Source: Exaiptasia diaphana (lineage: Eukaryota; Cnidaria; Anthozoa; Actiniaria; Aiptasiidae). Taken from it: a stretch of 64,000 nt of DNA. Under the pieces are notes generated by a model. It worked only from the letters and a program-made list of their open reading frames with translations. It was not told where the DNA came from and made no database searches. Shown piece by piece: positions 40,101 through 47,366 of this stretch (position 1 is its first letter; each line of letters opens with the position of its first letter). The stretch is from the NCBI RefSeq assembly GCF_001417965.1, contig NW_018384422.1:211938-275937 (forward strand), read 5' to 3'. The position numbers were made by a program, and so were the translations under genes.

Positions 40101-40175
40101 TTGACTCCTTGCTTCGCCATACACCGACGCCAAAATAACCTGATATAATAGAGAAAGTAAAAGTACATGCATCAT
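19743..40175 (-). CDS. Giant multidomain adhesion-type receptor fused to a K+-type iGluR-like channel
   Basis: One gene model of about 40 or more exons. N-terminal signal peptide (MMHVLLLSLLYQVILASVYG, exon ending near 40086) splices in phase to a pentraxin-like domain near 38901. Then in order: pentraxin, LamG, fibrinogen-like, pentraxin, TLDc, discoidin (F5/8C), LamG, MAM, half TLDc, two pentraxins, half TLDc, EGF, LamG, SEA, nine FN3, and the channel module. No second signal peptide or stop-plus-start break is visible. Channel exons (minus) 22118-21913, 21750-21502, 21260-21166, 21042-20886, 20818-20752, 20640-20369, 20219-20045, 19963-19743 all close in phase with each other and with the last FN3 exon. 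Expected product: a very large single-chain membrane protein (several thousand residues) with an outside ectodomain, three membrane spans plus re-entrant pore, and a basic cytoplasmic tail of about 80 residues. Known relatives of the channel part are bacterial GluR0 and rotifer AvGluR1. Joins in the N-terminal half are less certain; two adjacent genes cannot be fully excluded. Confidence 0.8.
22186..25913 (-). other. Nine fibronectin type III domains
   Basis: One exon per domain, with junctions of the same phase. Approximate spans: 25622-25913, 25222-25512, 24850-25154, 24374-24705, 23902-24179, 23443-23735, 23027-23313, 22580-22869, 22186-22490. Each has the FN3 pattern: start VP/AP-x-x-P, strand-C Trp (VTWQPP, VSWKPV, IEVKWRPV), GYxVxY, and the L-x-P/L-x-x-x-T-x-Y-x-I-x-V strand F. 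Many N-x-S/T sequons suggest heavy glycosylation. Domain 4 contains a furin-like RRKRR. Confidence 0.93.
24205..24312. mobile_element. Fragment of a hAT-like MITE (CAGGGGCGGATC end)
   Basis: Starts caggggcggatccag and continues with gaatgagtcc and a tcattatttctatttc segment also present in the copy at 57643-57763. It sits in the intron next to FN3 domain 5. No right end is found, so it is truncated. Confidence 0.6.
26015..26545 (-). other. SEA domain of the giant receptor
   Basis: Three exons encode FSAKLSDETWHNSLSRQDSQ with YLDFVERIKSN, then the strand ISRFYADNSITIHSITVD, then EEGGNVIGEFTIRYY. This is the SEA order (F-x-x-x-L-x-D ... Y-x-x-L ... G-S-V-x-V-x-F). The cleavage Ser of GSVVV is replaced by Asn (GNVIG), so self-cleavage is unlikely. 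Confidence 0.65.
26640..27270 (-). other. LamG-like domain of the giant receptor
   Basis: One long exon with YFWPLDHPNN, TCEITVSLWLKYWL, GIWNHYTIVISK and a C-terminal AEFDDLVISNTVL, the typical LamG/concanavalin-like fold pattern (W-H-x-x-V, F-D-D-L). Confidence 0.75.
27349..27443 (-). other. EGF-like module, with a tandemly repeated flank
   Basis: Exon reads DSLCSSRCSYHYSCDEINGR then CICNTADTSFGLCDI, six or more cysteines in EGF-like spacing. The upstream intron and exon start (about 27407-27472) are repeated once at about 27478-27545, leaving a decoy exon start. Confidence 0.7.
27585..27866 (-). other. C-terminal half of a second TLDc domain
   Basis: Reads YRPDTRAFLFILNNSS, HGLVYGESPHDLIIGVNG, LTVDDIEVLYK. 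It matches the second half of TLDc domains (AFLFxLxNP ... GPxFGxGxDL ... EIEVF) and of the complete copy at 33600-33870. No first half adjoins it; that half lies at 29885-30120. Confidence 0.75.
27935..29800 (-). other. Two pentraxin/LamG-type domains
   Basis: First unit: MSSLDFDGQKSFSIVN with SSFTISLWMQT, then WHHIFVQWKHFNQNLTIYIN and YHGNVITWKDF. Second unit: LHQFTMVWWMKTDTYKDLYI, then FWHHVAVTWYDV and ITGNLLSWADA. The closing GN-V/L-x-x-W is the pentraxin-type ending. They lie between the two TLDc half-exons. Confidence 0.75.
29885..30120 (-). other. N-terminal half of a second TLDc domain
   Basis: Reads WTPCYTSRDHGWNITLFKKL followed by CQSKGPTIALVRSRNNIYGG, matching the TLDc first half (LLYRASRDGxSxxxFHxxCDxKGPTVTIIKSxxGxxFGG). 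The exon ends with a clean donor right where the second half should follow. Confidence 0.75.
30240..31440 (-). other. MAM domain, with a duplicated exon block
   Basis: Begins VNCDFEQDMCLDRF, KFSWERSL, GPCEDDTS, the MAM opening. Second part: STFTSPLLHSAISCIFFDYQ, then KKTLLWRTSGNLGNVW and RVHSFKVIMV. Ends with DPGEHLSIDNITFSVQ. The middle exon occurs twice (about 30417-30660 and 30917-31085); see the duplication entry. Confidence 0.85.
30492..31259. repeat. Identical 343-bp direct duplication, 425 bp apart, joined at an n
   Basis: Bases 30492-30834 and 30917-31259 read identically in exon and intron. Between them, 30835-30915 is a partial extra copy of the last part of the unit with small changes. 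The second copy begins immediately after the n at 30916, cutting the exon inside GKKTL. This points to an assembly join of allelic or overlapping reads, or a very recent duplication. Confidence 0.9.
31510..31870 (-). other. LamG-like domain half exon
   Basis: Reads GLEFAFRQGSNSFIYSTSSK, QQWTHVTITWSPANGIKVYY, TPVKIGNLKVWNQEI. The W-x-H-V-x-x-x-W and final L-x-V-W are typical of LamG/concanavalin-like domains. Confidence 0.7.
31990..33380 (-). other. Discoidin (F5/8 type C) domains
   Basis: Full domain: ADKKITASSSFSTYKPDYAK and GAKAWHPAFMKIGYWFQVDL (32380-32700) followed by RSVMVRFVRIYPVKC and CALRIEIYG (31990-32130). This gives S-A-S-S, W-x-P, WxQVDLG and the P-V-x-x ... R-x-E-x-x-G ending. 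An upstream exon (33160-33380) with FIQWDFDKLETITHISLQGD is a first half of another discoidin domain; its second half was not found. Confidence 0.8.
33590..34316 (-). other. Complete TLDc domain
   Basis: Exon 1: WVRCYSSKLHGYYASSFHNQ then CDFKGPTITLIKVKGFIFGG. Exon 2: TNAFLFTLNNPHQLPPTKFP, FVGPSFGFNDLTVYED, YPDEIEVFLYD. Matches TLDc (OXR1/NCOA7/TBC1D24 family) end to end. The domain is normally intracellular; here it sits behind a signal peptide among extracellular modules. Confidence 0.82.
34380..35555 (-). other. Pentraxin-like domain and a following LamG start
   Basis: Exon near 35555: NDFTLFLGSSRSFHTNVRLR and SFTICLWTKVSKHHSGTLFS. Next: DKWHHICITWTGSLSHISVY, FIGQICHMHLWDFV, ESGNMLMWALI (34800-35195), the pentraxin pattern. 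A further exon (34380-34570) has TYRWTFKSNNGSF and TLGIAMSFWIKQKG. Confidence 0.75.
35700..36200 (-). other. Fibrinogen-like domain
   Basis: Reads ADCMGALLIG, VTVQLPCDQETNGGGWLIIG and FWENEKNFWLGG. The C-D-x-x-T-x-GGGW-x-x-x-x-x-R and E-x-x-FWLG motifs are those of the fibrinogen C-terminal domain start. It is shorter than the usual 210 or so residues, and its exact 3' splice site was not settled. Confidence 0.7.
36300..37450 (-). other. LamG-like domain and Ser-rich linker
   Basis: Exons encode APQWNRAGLVHHWTLNGPDT, GNFTFSFWMKYISDEPRNAT, STWQHVALVWQEDTTSYHVR, GYLSDFMVFKRALSDNDIAT (LamG), then a linker with SSSSSPQVTQSS (36300-36420). Confidence 0.75.
37590..38901 (-). other. N-terminal pentraxin-like domain
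   Basis: First exon after the signal peptide: ENRFALDFSSSSEP, NELTVCFWMKVAQG. Second: VVSICLTWTNNDGRCRLYVN, GLISHFNMWSYVLPTQVIAI, ERGDVIPWESF. The GDVIPW ending is the pentraxin signature end. The exon phase matches the signal peptide exon (codon G+AA). Confidence 0.8.
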
Positions 40176-43069
40176 TGCAAACGATTAACCGAAAAAGATC
40201 ATACCATCGTTTGTAGCAAGCTGTTCATCGTGATCTCGTTGGGGCGATAGAAATATCGACCGAACATCAGCAAATAAATTAAAAGTTCTCAATGAATTCG
40301 TTACTGTTTTTTCTTCCCTTTTTCGGCATCTTCTGCCCTGTTTCTAAGGTCCTTTTCAATGAATCAGTCGTTGGTTGCACCTGTCTCGAGACTCTTGATT
40401 AGTTGCCAATGTCAATTGGTATTTTTCTGCTTGTTTAGCTTGCTGTAAAACAAACATACCCACAAAATAGGCCTATTTTACAATGCTGATTTAGGATTAG
40501 ACTAAGCTGTAAATTTCGAAAGTTATGAAAAGTGCTGCGAGACAAAGCTGTTAGCATTAGATAACGAATGATGAATTTCGCTTTTCCAATAATTGCATCA
40601 ATGACATTTTTCATGTCACTGGACGAGAATTATTATCATACTTGAACTGACAGTTTTCAATGAAAAATACTTAACATGCATAATGTTTTCCTGTAATTAT
40701 GGTAAGGGTCGGTAAAACTTGACTCTTGATGATAATTCTGTTCAAATAACACAATAATAAAAAGGTATTTTGTCGGGACAAAACAATTGATATTTTGAAA
40801 ACTAAATTGCACATGTCATCGACAACCTATTGCGTAGGAAACGTGTATAACTTAGTAATTATAACGATGCTAGAAAAACAAGGGCAATTTTTCACGATAA
40901 GGACGGAATGTATAAAGTCGATGAAGGATACTGTGGACCGAGTAGGCCGTAAAATTGACATATGAAATACTTGGAAAAATAATCATTGTGAGTTTCAATT
41001 TTGAGCAACACTATGACGTTCCAGCCCCCCTCCCCCCACCCAGTAACCATTCAACAAAACAACACAAAAAACATCGATGAAAGGGGCGCGGGGGAACTGC
41101 TATGCAAAAAGGGAATGAAAAAATGTAAGACTTTAGGCAATCTACATTATGGTCCAAGGCTATATGGTGACAATTGTATCAATCACACTACTGTTCATTT
41201 GATATCTAATAACCACAGGTTTATTTGGCGAGTCATCAAATTGATATTATACCTTTTTCTTTTCGAAACTGTCGGAAGCTTTTCTCTGTTCTGTCATATA
41301 TTTGAAAGAAGAACTTTCAGAACTGTCTAATATAAATGTTTCAAACGACTCATTGCAAGTCACACAAAACCAATTAAGACACTTTGTCTCCAGCAACAAC
41401 TTAAGTACCGCACACACATTTGTAGAATGAGCAATTACGAGGAAACAGATTCTTTTTGATTAACGTTCTCCGAAATGCTGTGATCAGAATAGACACAAAT
41501 TTCCTCCTTTAACAAACTCGAACACCACTAACAACGTTCATTGGACGCTCATCTGAAAATAGCACAACTCATTAAGAAATACGATATTACGCGCCGCATG
41601 TTGTAGTTTTAGACCTGAAATGTCATATGTTTCTATTAAATAGTGACCGCCATCGTTCATAAATGGACATTTTGTTCTTGATTTCAAAAGACAAGTGGAA
41701 GAGCATTCTAGAATGTGTTTTGTTTCCATAGTAGCCGCACGAAGAAGTTACCATAGCAAAGATTTGTCTGTCGACAACATTCAGCAGTTAAAAGATAGCT
41801 CATTTATTTCCCTCAAGTCTTAGGAAAAAAGAGAAGGCAAAACACAATGCTTGTTTAGTTATCTTCACTTGCTGTGTACAAGATAAACTAAGAAATAACA
41901 CGCGAAACAACAAACATATCATGAACAACAAGCTAAACAAAAACCGCAAACAACACACATGCGACAATAGATACAACTTACCAAACAACAACAAAAAACA
42001 TTGACTACTCACGAGATATTCCCTCTTTCTATTTACGCTATTCAAAGGAATGCGAACACATTCAGGACTCATTGCTCCCTGAGAGAGTTTCTTTCCTTCG
42101 TTTTTCAAGAACTTTCTATTTGTTTAATGTGACGTCATGGGTAAATACAGTACTTACCCTCTTATAAGACCCATTTTTTTCAAATTTAGCCTAAAAGGGT
42201 TTATTATGTAAATGGTCAGGTTCTTAAAAATAGGTTCTTATTTATCCCTAATGTAATAAAAATTTACAAGGTTTTCAAACTTTATTTATACTAAATTTAG
42301 CAGTTTATACATGTCCAAGTTCACTACAGTTTGAGTTTTGAGGTTAATTTCTATAAGAACCTTTCTACAAGAACCTCTTTCAAATTTTAGGCTAAATAGG
42401 TTCTTAATATGTAAATAGGGTCTAAATTGATATAGGCTAACAGGTTCTTATTAAGTACTGTAGTACATGTAGGGCTGCTTTAGATCATACATTTTCAGTT
42501 GGTTAAAATTCTCTAGCAGTACAATATATCGTTTACAGAAGTGAAAATAATTTTGTTCTGGCCAAAAGAACTTTTTCTGTCTTCAGTGTAGTGATGCTGG
42601 CTGATCATAATACTTCGTTATAATGCGCATTAAAGTACAAATGTTCTATTCCTCTGTGAAAATATGCTCTCTATTATGTTACATGATGAATGTTGCTGAT
42701 CGAAGATGGACCGTCAATCGTCGATCATGACCTTTCTGATGGATACACCGAGCAAATAAAATTACTTTCTCCCTCTTTTTATGTCCAGTTTACATGTACT
42801 TGAGTCCTGTTAACCAACGCAGAATGCCACGGACAGATCCGCTCATCCAGAAACACATTATTTTAACTCGAAGTCTTGATCTGATGTTTGATTGTAGAAT
42901 CTAGTCTAAAATTGATATCTTTTACTCAAACTACTCCTCATTGAACTCGTTTATTCGTTTCGTACATGTAACGTAAAACTGAGATCAATATCAACGCTGC
43001 TAAAACGAGCACAACAACTGCCTCTGAACTACAAAACATTATTACTGCTTATTGATGTGTTTGATGAAC
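40176..43069. other. Intergenic 2.9 kb upstream of the giant receptor
   Basis: AT-rich; should hold the receptor promoter and 5' UTR. A pyrimidine-rich patch cccccctccccccaccc lies at 41024-41040. The only clear element is the MITE at 42146-42462. Short open frames at about 41000-41330 and 41800-42108 look like chance. Confidence 0.5.
42146..42462. mobile_element. MITE, about 317 bp, with tacagtactta inverted ends
   Basis: Left end tacagtactta; right end taagtactgta, its exact reverse complement. Inner parts are also inverted copies: aaatttagcctaaaagggtt on the left and attttaggctaaataggttc on the right, with several aggttctta/taagaacct units. No coding capacity. Superfamily not assigned. 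Confidence 0.7.
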
Positions 43070-44636
43070 CTATTTGACATTTTTCTGCAACAAAAGAAAA
43101 CATAATTTAATGAATTCGTAAAAATAATTGTCCAAACAGATATAGTTTAAGTGAGGCTGGGCACCAGGTCTCCGACATTATGTAGTTCTCGTCTGACTGA
43201 TCGATTTTACACCGGTGGATACTGTGCTATCGCAGTCTACTAATTCTTACCTTGTCACGAAGCAGCTCAATGATTTTAACATTTTCCGTACTTTCTTGGT
43301 AAGTCTTTCCGTCTGGGTATTTGCCACTTGTATCCGCACCCTAAATTACGAATTGTTGAGTAACGTTTTTCCATAGTATATTAATTGTTTTATAATTGAA
43401 TCATTGATTAGTTATTGATTGAAGCAGATATATAGGTATTACATAAACACACGCCCTTGAGTTCTTAATCAGGCTACATCACACAAGTCACATTCCCTGA
43501 TTCCATGGTCTTCTGTCGGAAGTACAAAACTCGACATGATTGTAGTGGACCAGTTGATGTTAACTCACCATTTCAATCAGAAATTTCACCAGATCTGGAT
43601 TATTGGTATCAATGGCAATCATCAATGGTGTGTAATCGTCATCATCTGTCATCTACAGCAAGATAATTATTATCAATGCACACTTTGACTTGAGCTGAAC
43701 GCACGGGTGAGCTTTTTGAACCCAAAAGAATTGTTATAATACCGAAGAGATAATACCGAAGAGAAGAAAAATAGCTTCAGACTCCAAAGAAAACAATTTA
43801 GCAAAATAGTCTGGCTTAAAAGCAAAAACAGAACTTATCGCAAAACAAACATAAAGCATTGTCTTTGTAAGATAAGCCAGCATCTAAAATAATCTAATTA
43901 AGAATAAAAAACAGAAGGTTTTATCCTAGTATTTAGGTAAACAAACTCTTTGTCTACAATCAAATTGTAAAATGCAACACTTACGTCGATATCGGCGTGA
44001 TGTTTGTTCAACAAAGCTGCAGCAATGCGTTTTTTATTTTCTTGAATTGCAAAATGAAGAGGTGGTCGGCCATTTTTGATAGGCGCATTTACATATCGAC
44101 CCTACGGGAAACAGACAAAGAATGTACACATATTTAGAATGCACGCTGATCAAAAGAATAATAAAAATGTAAACACTGGCTCGAGAGTTGTTTGTTAATT
44201 CGTATTTTTGTCTACAAATATAAATCTTTTATTCCTTCAAAATCAGAATTTCATTTCTTGTTTCATATTGTATCATAGTTAACCTTGTTCTGTTGCTTCA
44301 AGTCACTGATCAAAAACTTTGTAAAACTTTCAGATTCTTTGATCGGGCATTTTTAGTTGTCTCATTCAAAAGCGGTGAACATTTTTCTTAATTTGGATGC
44401 TGTGTATGAAACTGGTAGAAACATGTTACGACATCAAAATGATATCTATAATGATGCTAGATATATATGTTTGATCGCAACCCGTCAGTAACAAGGGCTC
44501 AAAATAACTATGATATATTATTGATTAATAAAGCTGGGAAGTATTCGAACAATATTAAATCAATACTTACCGGCTGCCTGAGCAAGTGTTCTAATTCAAG
44601 TACACTATCAGAACGAATGGCGTTAACAATACTCAT
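43070..44636 (-). CDS. Myotrophin-like small ankyrin protein, about 125 residues (copy 1)
   Basis: Five exons on the minus strand: ATG at 44636 (MSIVNAIRSDSVLELEHLLR), about 44105-43984 (NGRPPLHFAIQENKKRIAAA), about 43653-43569 (TDDDDYTPLMIAIDTNNPDL), about 43342-43253 (GADTSGKYPDGKTYQESTEN) and a final mini-exon KNVK ending in TAG at 43070. The exon-per-repeat layout, length and the ending GAD-x-x-x-K-x-PDGKT match myotrophin (118 residues in human), a soluble ankyrin protein that binds capping protein CapZ in vertebrates. N-terminal helices are diverged. The homology is clear; the molecular role here is unproven. A paralog follows upstream at 45057-46771. Confidence 0.8.
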
Positions 44637-45056
44637 GATCTTTCGAGTTGCCCACTTGAATAAGTCTGTTGTCTTCCTCCACGCAGAACAACTACATCAT
44701 ATGGGCTACCTGTTTCGAATGGTGAGAGACTAACACTCTTGCCCGCTCCATATCTTCTTAGGCGATCACCGTGAACAATGCCGTAGATGCGACCAGGGTC
44801 AGCTTGTCTCAATAACACAAGCAATAGAAATATTCTCGAATAATTCACGACACCGAAAAAACAGCTTCAAATTTACATGATGAACTTAGGATGAGTGACA
44901 ACAGGCCCACAATTCTTTTCGAATCGTGTTTTTCAGGTTACAGGTTTGGTACTGCTTAATGCGGAACATACAAAACAAAAAGTGGTTTATTGGTCTTTAT
45001 TTCTTACATCAGCTGAACCTTAACTCTATTCTACTTTAGTCAGTTATACAAAAACG
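44637..45056. other. Spacer between the two myotrophin-like genes
   Basis: 420 bp including the 5' flank of copy 1. An open frame runs on the minus strand through 44633-44848 and overlaps the start of copy 1 in another frame; it has no recognisable domain. Confidence 0.45.
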
Positions 45057-46771
45057 TCATTTGAAAAGCTCTTTGATAGCCTCGTTTTCAGTGCACTCTA
45101 TGTATTTGTCACCATCCGGGGACTTGCCTTTTTTGTTTGCACCCTGAAAAGACGAAAACACGGTGGCTATTATTGTGATGCCATGCATGCCATGCCATGC
45201 TACCCTCTTTGTCCATACATTTGATATTTGCATTTATTGCATTTTCCATATTTGCATTCTATCGATTCTTATTAGTCGTTATGTCGCCAAAAAAAAAAAA
45301 AAAAAAAAAAAATGTCGCCAACCTGTTCCAGAAGGAATTCAATCATCTTCTTATTTTCCTTGAGAATGGCGATATACACAGGAGTACATTCTCCTTCATC
45401 TTCCAACTGAAAAACAATCAACTGATTAATCGAGAACAGAAATCAGATGGCCATCATCGGTAAGAAGATCAGAACAAGAGCGAGAGCGGGGGCTACAGCT
45501 TACGGCGTGAATCCACATGGTATTTACTCGCACATAAGAACAAAAAAATAAAAATAAATAACAAAAAAATAGAAGTAAAAATTAATAAATGAATAAATAA
45601 AATGGAAAAACACAGCTAAACACAGGATGATGGAAACGGAGTAAACCCTGGTCATCCCTAAATTCCCCAAAATATGCGATTTTCCGTGTGTGAGGTTCCC
45701 GAAGGGTTTAGTTAATAAAGGCTGCATCAAATATAGACGTCCAACGCGGACCGAACGGACACACCCATCGATCGAGACCCGCTCTTTGGAGTTCTGTCTG
45801 GAAATAGTCATTTATACTGTCGCATCATTTTTTGCCCTAAAAAGGTCAAAACTTTGAAAATGGAAGCAATAATTTCCACAAAAAAGTTATCAGATCGCGA
45901 TGGATCAGACTGATTAATTTCGACAACTGGCCTCGCCGTCAAAAGGCGATGTCTATTTCTATGAGACAAATTATGTCAAGCACGTATCACTCTTTCACCA
46001 ACTCAATATTGAGGTTGAATGAAGGTTTCTTTTGGACAACGTTTTTATGTGAAACACTATTTCAGATATTTAGAAGTTAAAGACCGTTTATCACATCATA
46101 AACGCTTATATATTTGCTTTCTTATGTTTAGTTATTTCAGTAACATATTTTGGGAGCTTCAGTCACCTTCTCGAATAGAACAGTACGGATAAATTAAAAC
46201 TCCACTAATAGATCCAAACAACTTAAATATTGACTTAATGAGAGCTCGCTTGGAAGCTAGCCAAAGCAACCCGCTGTGCACAATAACAATCGTTTCTTTT
46301 TTAGAAGATGATAGCTTACATCTGGGTCTGCCCCCCTGGAGATCAGATGCTTGCAAACTTCAATTTTTCCTGCATCAATAGCATGGTGTAATGCTGTTCG
46401 GCCTCCAGTTGTAGGTGAATTGATGCAAAACCCCTGCGTCATATAAGAGTACATGTCAACAGTGTTAACTTAGGCTTACATTCCTACACAACCTACACGA
46501 AATGCTTGAAACACCCAGCTACTGAAACTGTCGGGTTTTTTTGCTGAAAGTTTTTAAGCAGTTTACACAAGTTCCTTCAATCTAGCTAGCTGTCATTCAA
46601 GAGGATAAAATCTTAATAAAGATTGCAACTCACGCAACATATCAGATAAATGATTTTTGGTTTCGCGCTTTCAATCGTTATATACTATTATTCTTGTCTT
46701 ACTGGTTTGCGGAGTTCTGCATCAATAAGTTTGATGTCGCCAGACCTTACAGCACGTACAATGCTAGCCAT
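45057..46771 (-). CDS. Myotrophin-like small ankyrin protein, about 120 residues (copy 2)
   Basis: Four exons on the minus strand: ATG at 46771 (MASIVRAVRSGDIKLIDAEL), about 46440-46320 (GRTALHHAIDAGKIEVCKHL then ISRGADPD), about 45410-45322 (LEDEGECTPVYIAILKENKK) and about 45145-45057 (GANKKGKSPDGDKYIECTEN then EAIKELFK and TGA). Same exon-per-repeat layout and same strand as copy 1, so the pair arose by tandem duplication. Its second repeat (GGRTALHHAIDAG) is closer to vertebrate myotrophin (GGRKPLHYAADCG) than that of copy 1. The donor after exon 3 is next to a long A/T run at 45290-45311. Head to head with the ankyrin-DHHC gene. Confidence 0.8.
45289..45311. repeat. A23-type homopolymer run
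   Basis: More than 20 consecutive A residues immediately downstream (minus sense) of the third exon of myotrophin-like copy 2. Length may be unreliable. Confidence 0.85.
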
Positions 46772-47366
46772 GATGTACTTAATATACTGACTTTACTACG
46801 AGAACCGTTTAGGGGTGCGTCGTGGTCACGTGATGCACTTATTTGGTCACATCTACAACAGGTAAAAATCAGAGTTCAAATCGCAGACGCTGATGAAATG
46901 CGATACGTTTGTTTTTGACTTATATTTGATAAGTGGCCAATAGATTGCCCTGGAGTCGACGGATAGTAATCTATCTTTAATCCGTAAGGTATGTAAACTG
47001 AATACAAAGCAGCCCAGTGATTGCTTCTATGAAATGAATAATGGTATTATAAGTGGAATTGTTTAGAGCTATCAAATCCTAAAATGAAAATCAATTATTA
47101 GTATCAATTATTTATCAAATTCTGATTATCTTCAATGGGATATACTCAACGTCTGACCTATGTCTCCTAGAGCTTAATGAACATCAAAACAGGGAAAAAT
47201 TTGTAAAACTAAATTTGTAGTTAATAAAACTGACCTAAAATCATAAAAACATCTTTGCAATGGCACACATATGGAACAGCACACCTCAACTCCACTTCCT
47301 TATTTATAAATTGAGCCCGCAATATTTTAAAAGTATCAGCGGTAGTATGATGCTCGAAGAATCAAT
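46772..47366. promoter_or_regulatory. Shared divergent promoter region, myotrophin-like copy 2 and ankyrin-DHHC gene
   Basis: 595 bp between opposed start codons. AT-rich with no clear TATA box; a gcacttatttggtcac and ggtcacgtgatgc (cacgtg E-box at about 46825-46833) lie close to the myotrophin start. Function inferred from position. Confidence 0.4.

Noticed and set aside
41001-41330. 109-codon open frame
   Set aside because: Proline-rich start from a C-run, no domain, no splice partners; lies in an intergenic AT-rich region.
44633-44848. 71-codon minus-strand frame overlapping myotrophin-like copy 1
   Set aside because: It is in a different frame from the real start at 44636 and shows no domain; most likely 5' leader sequence.
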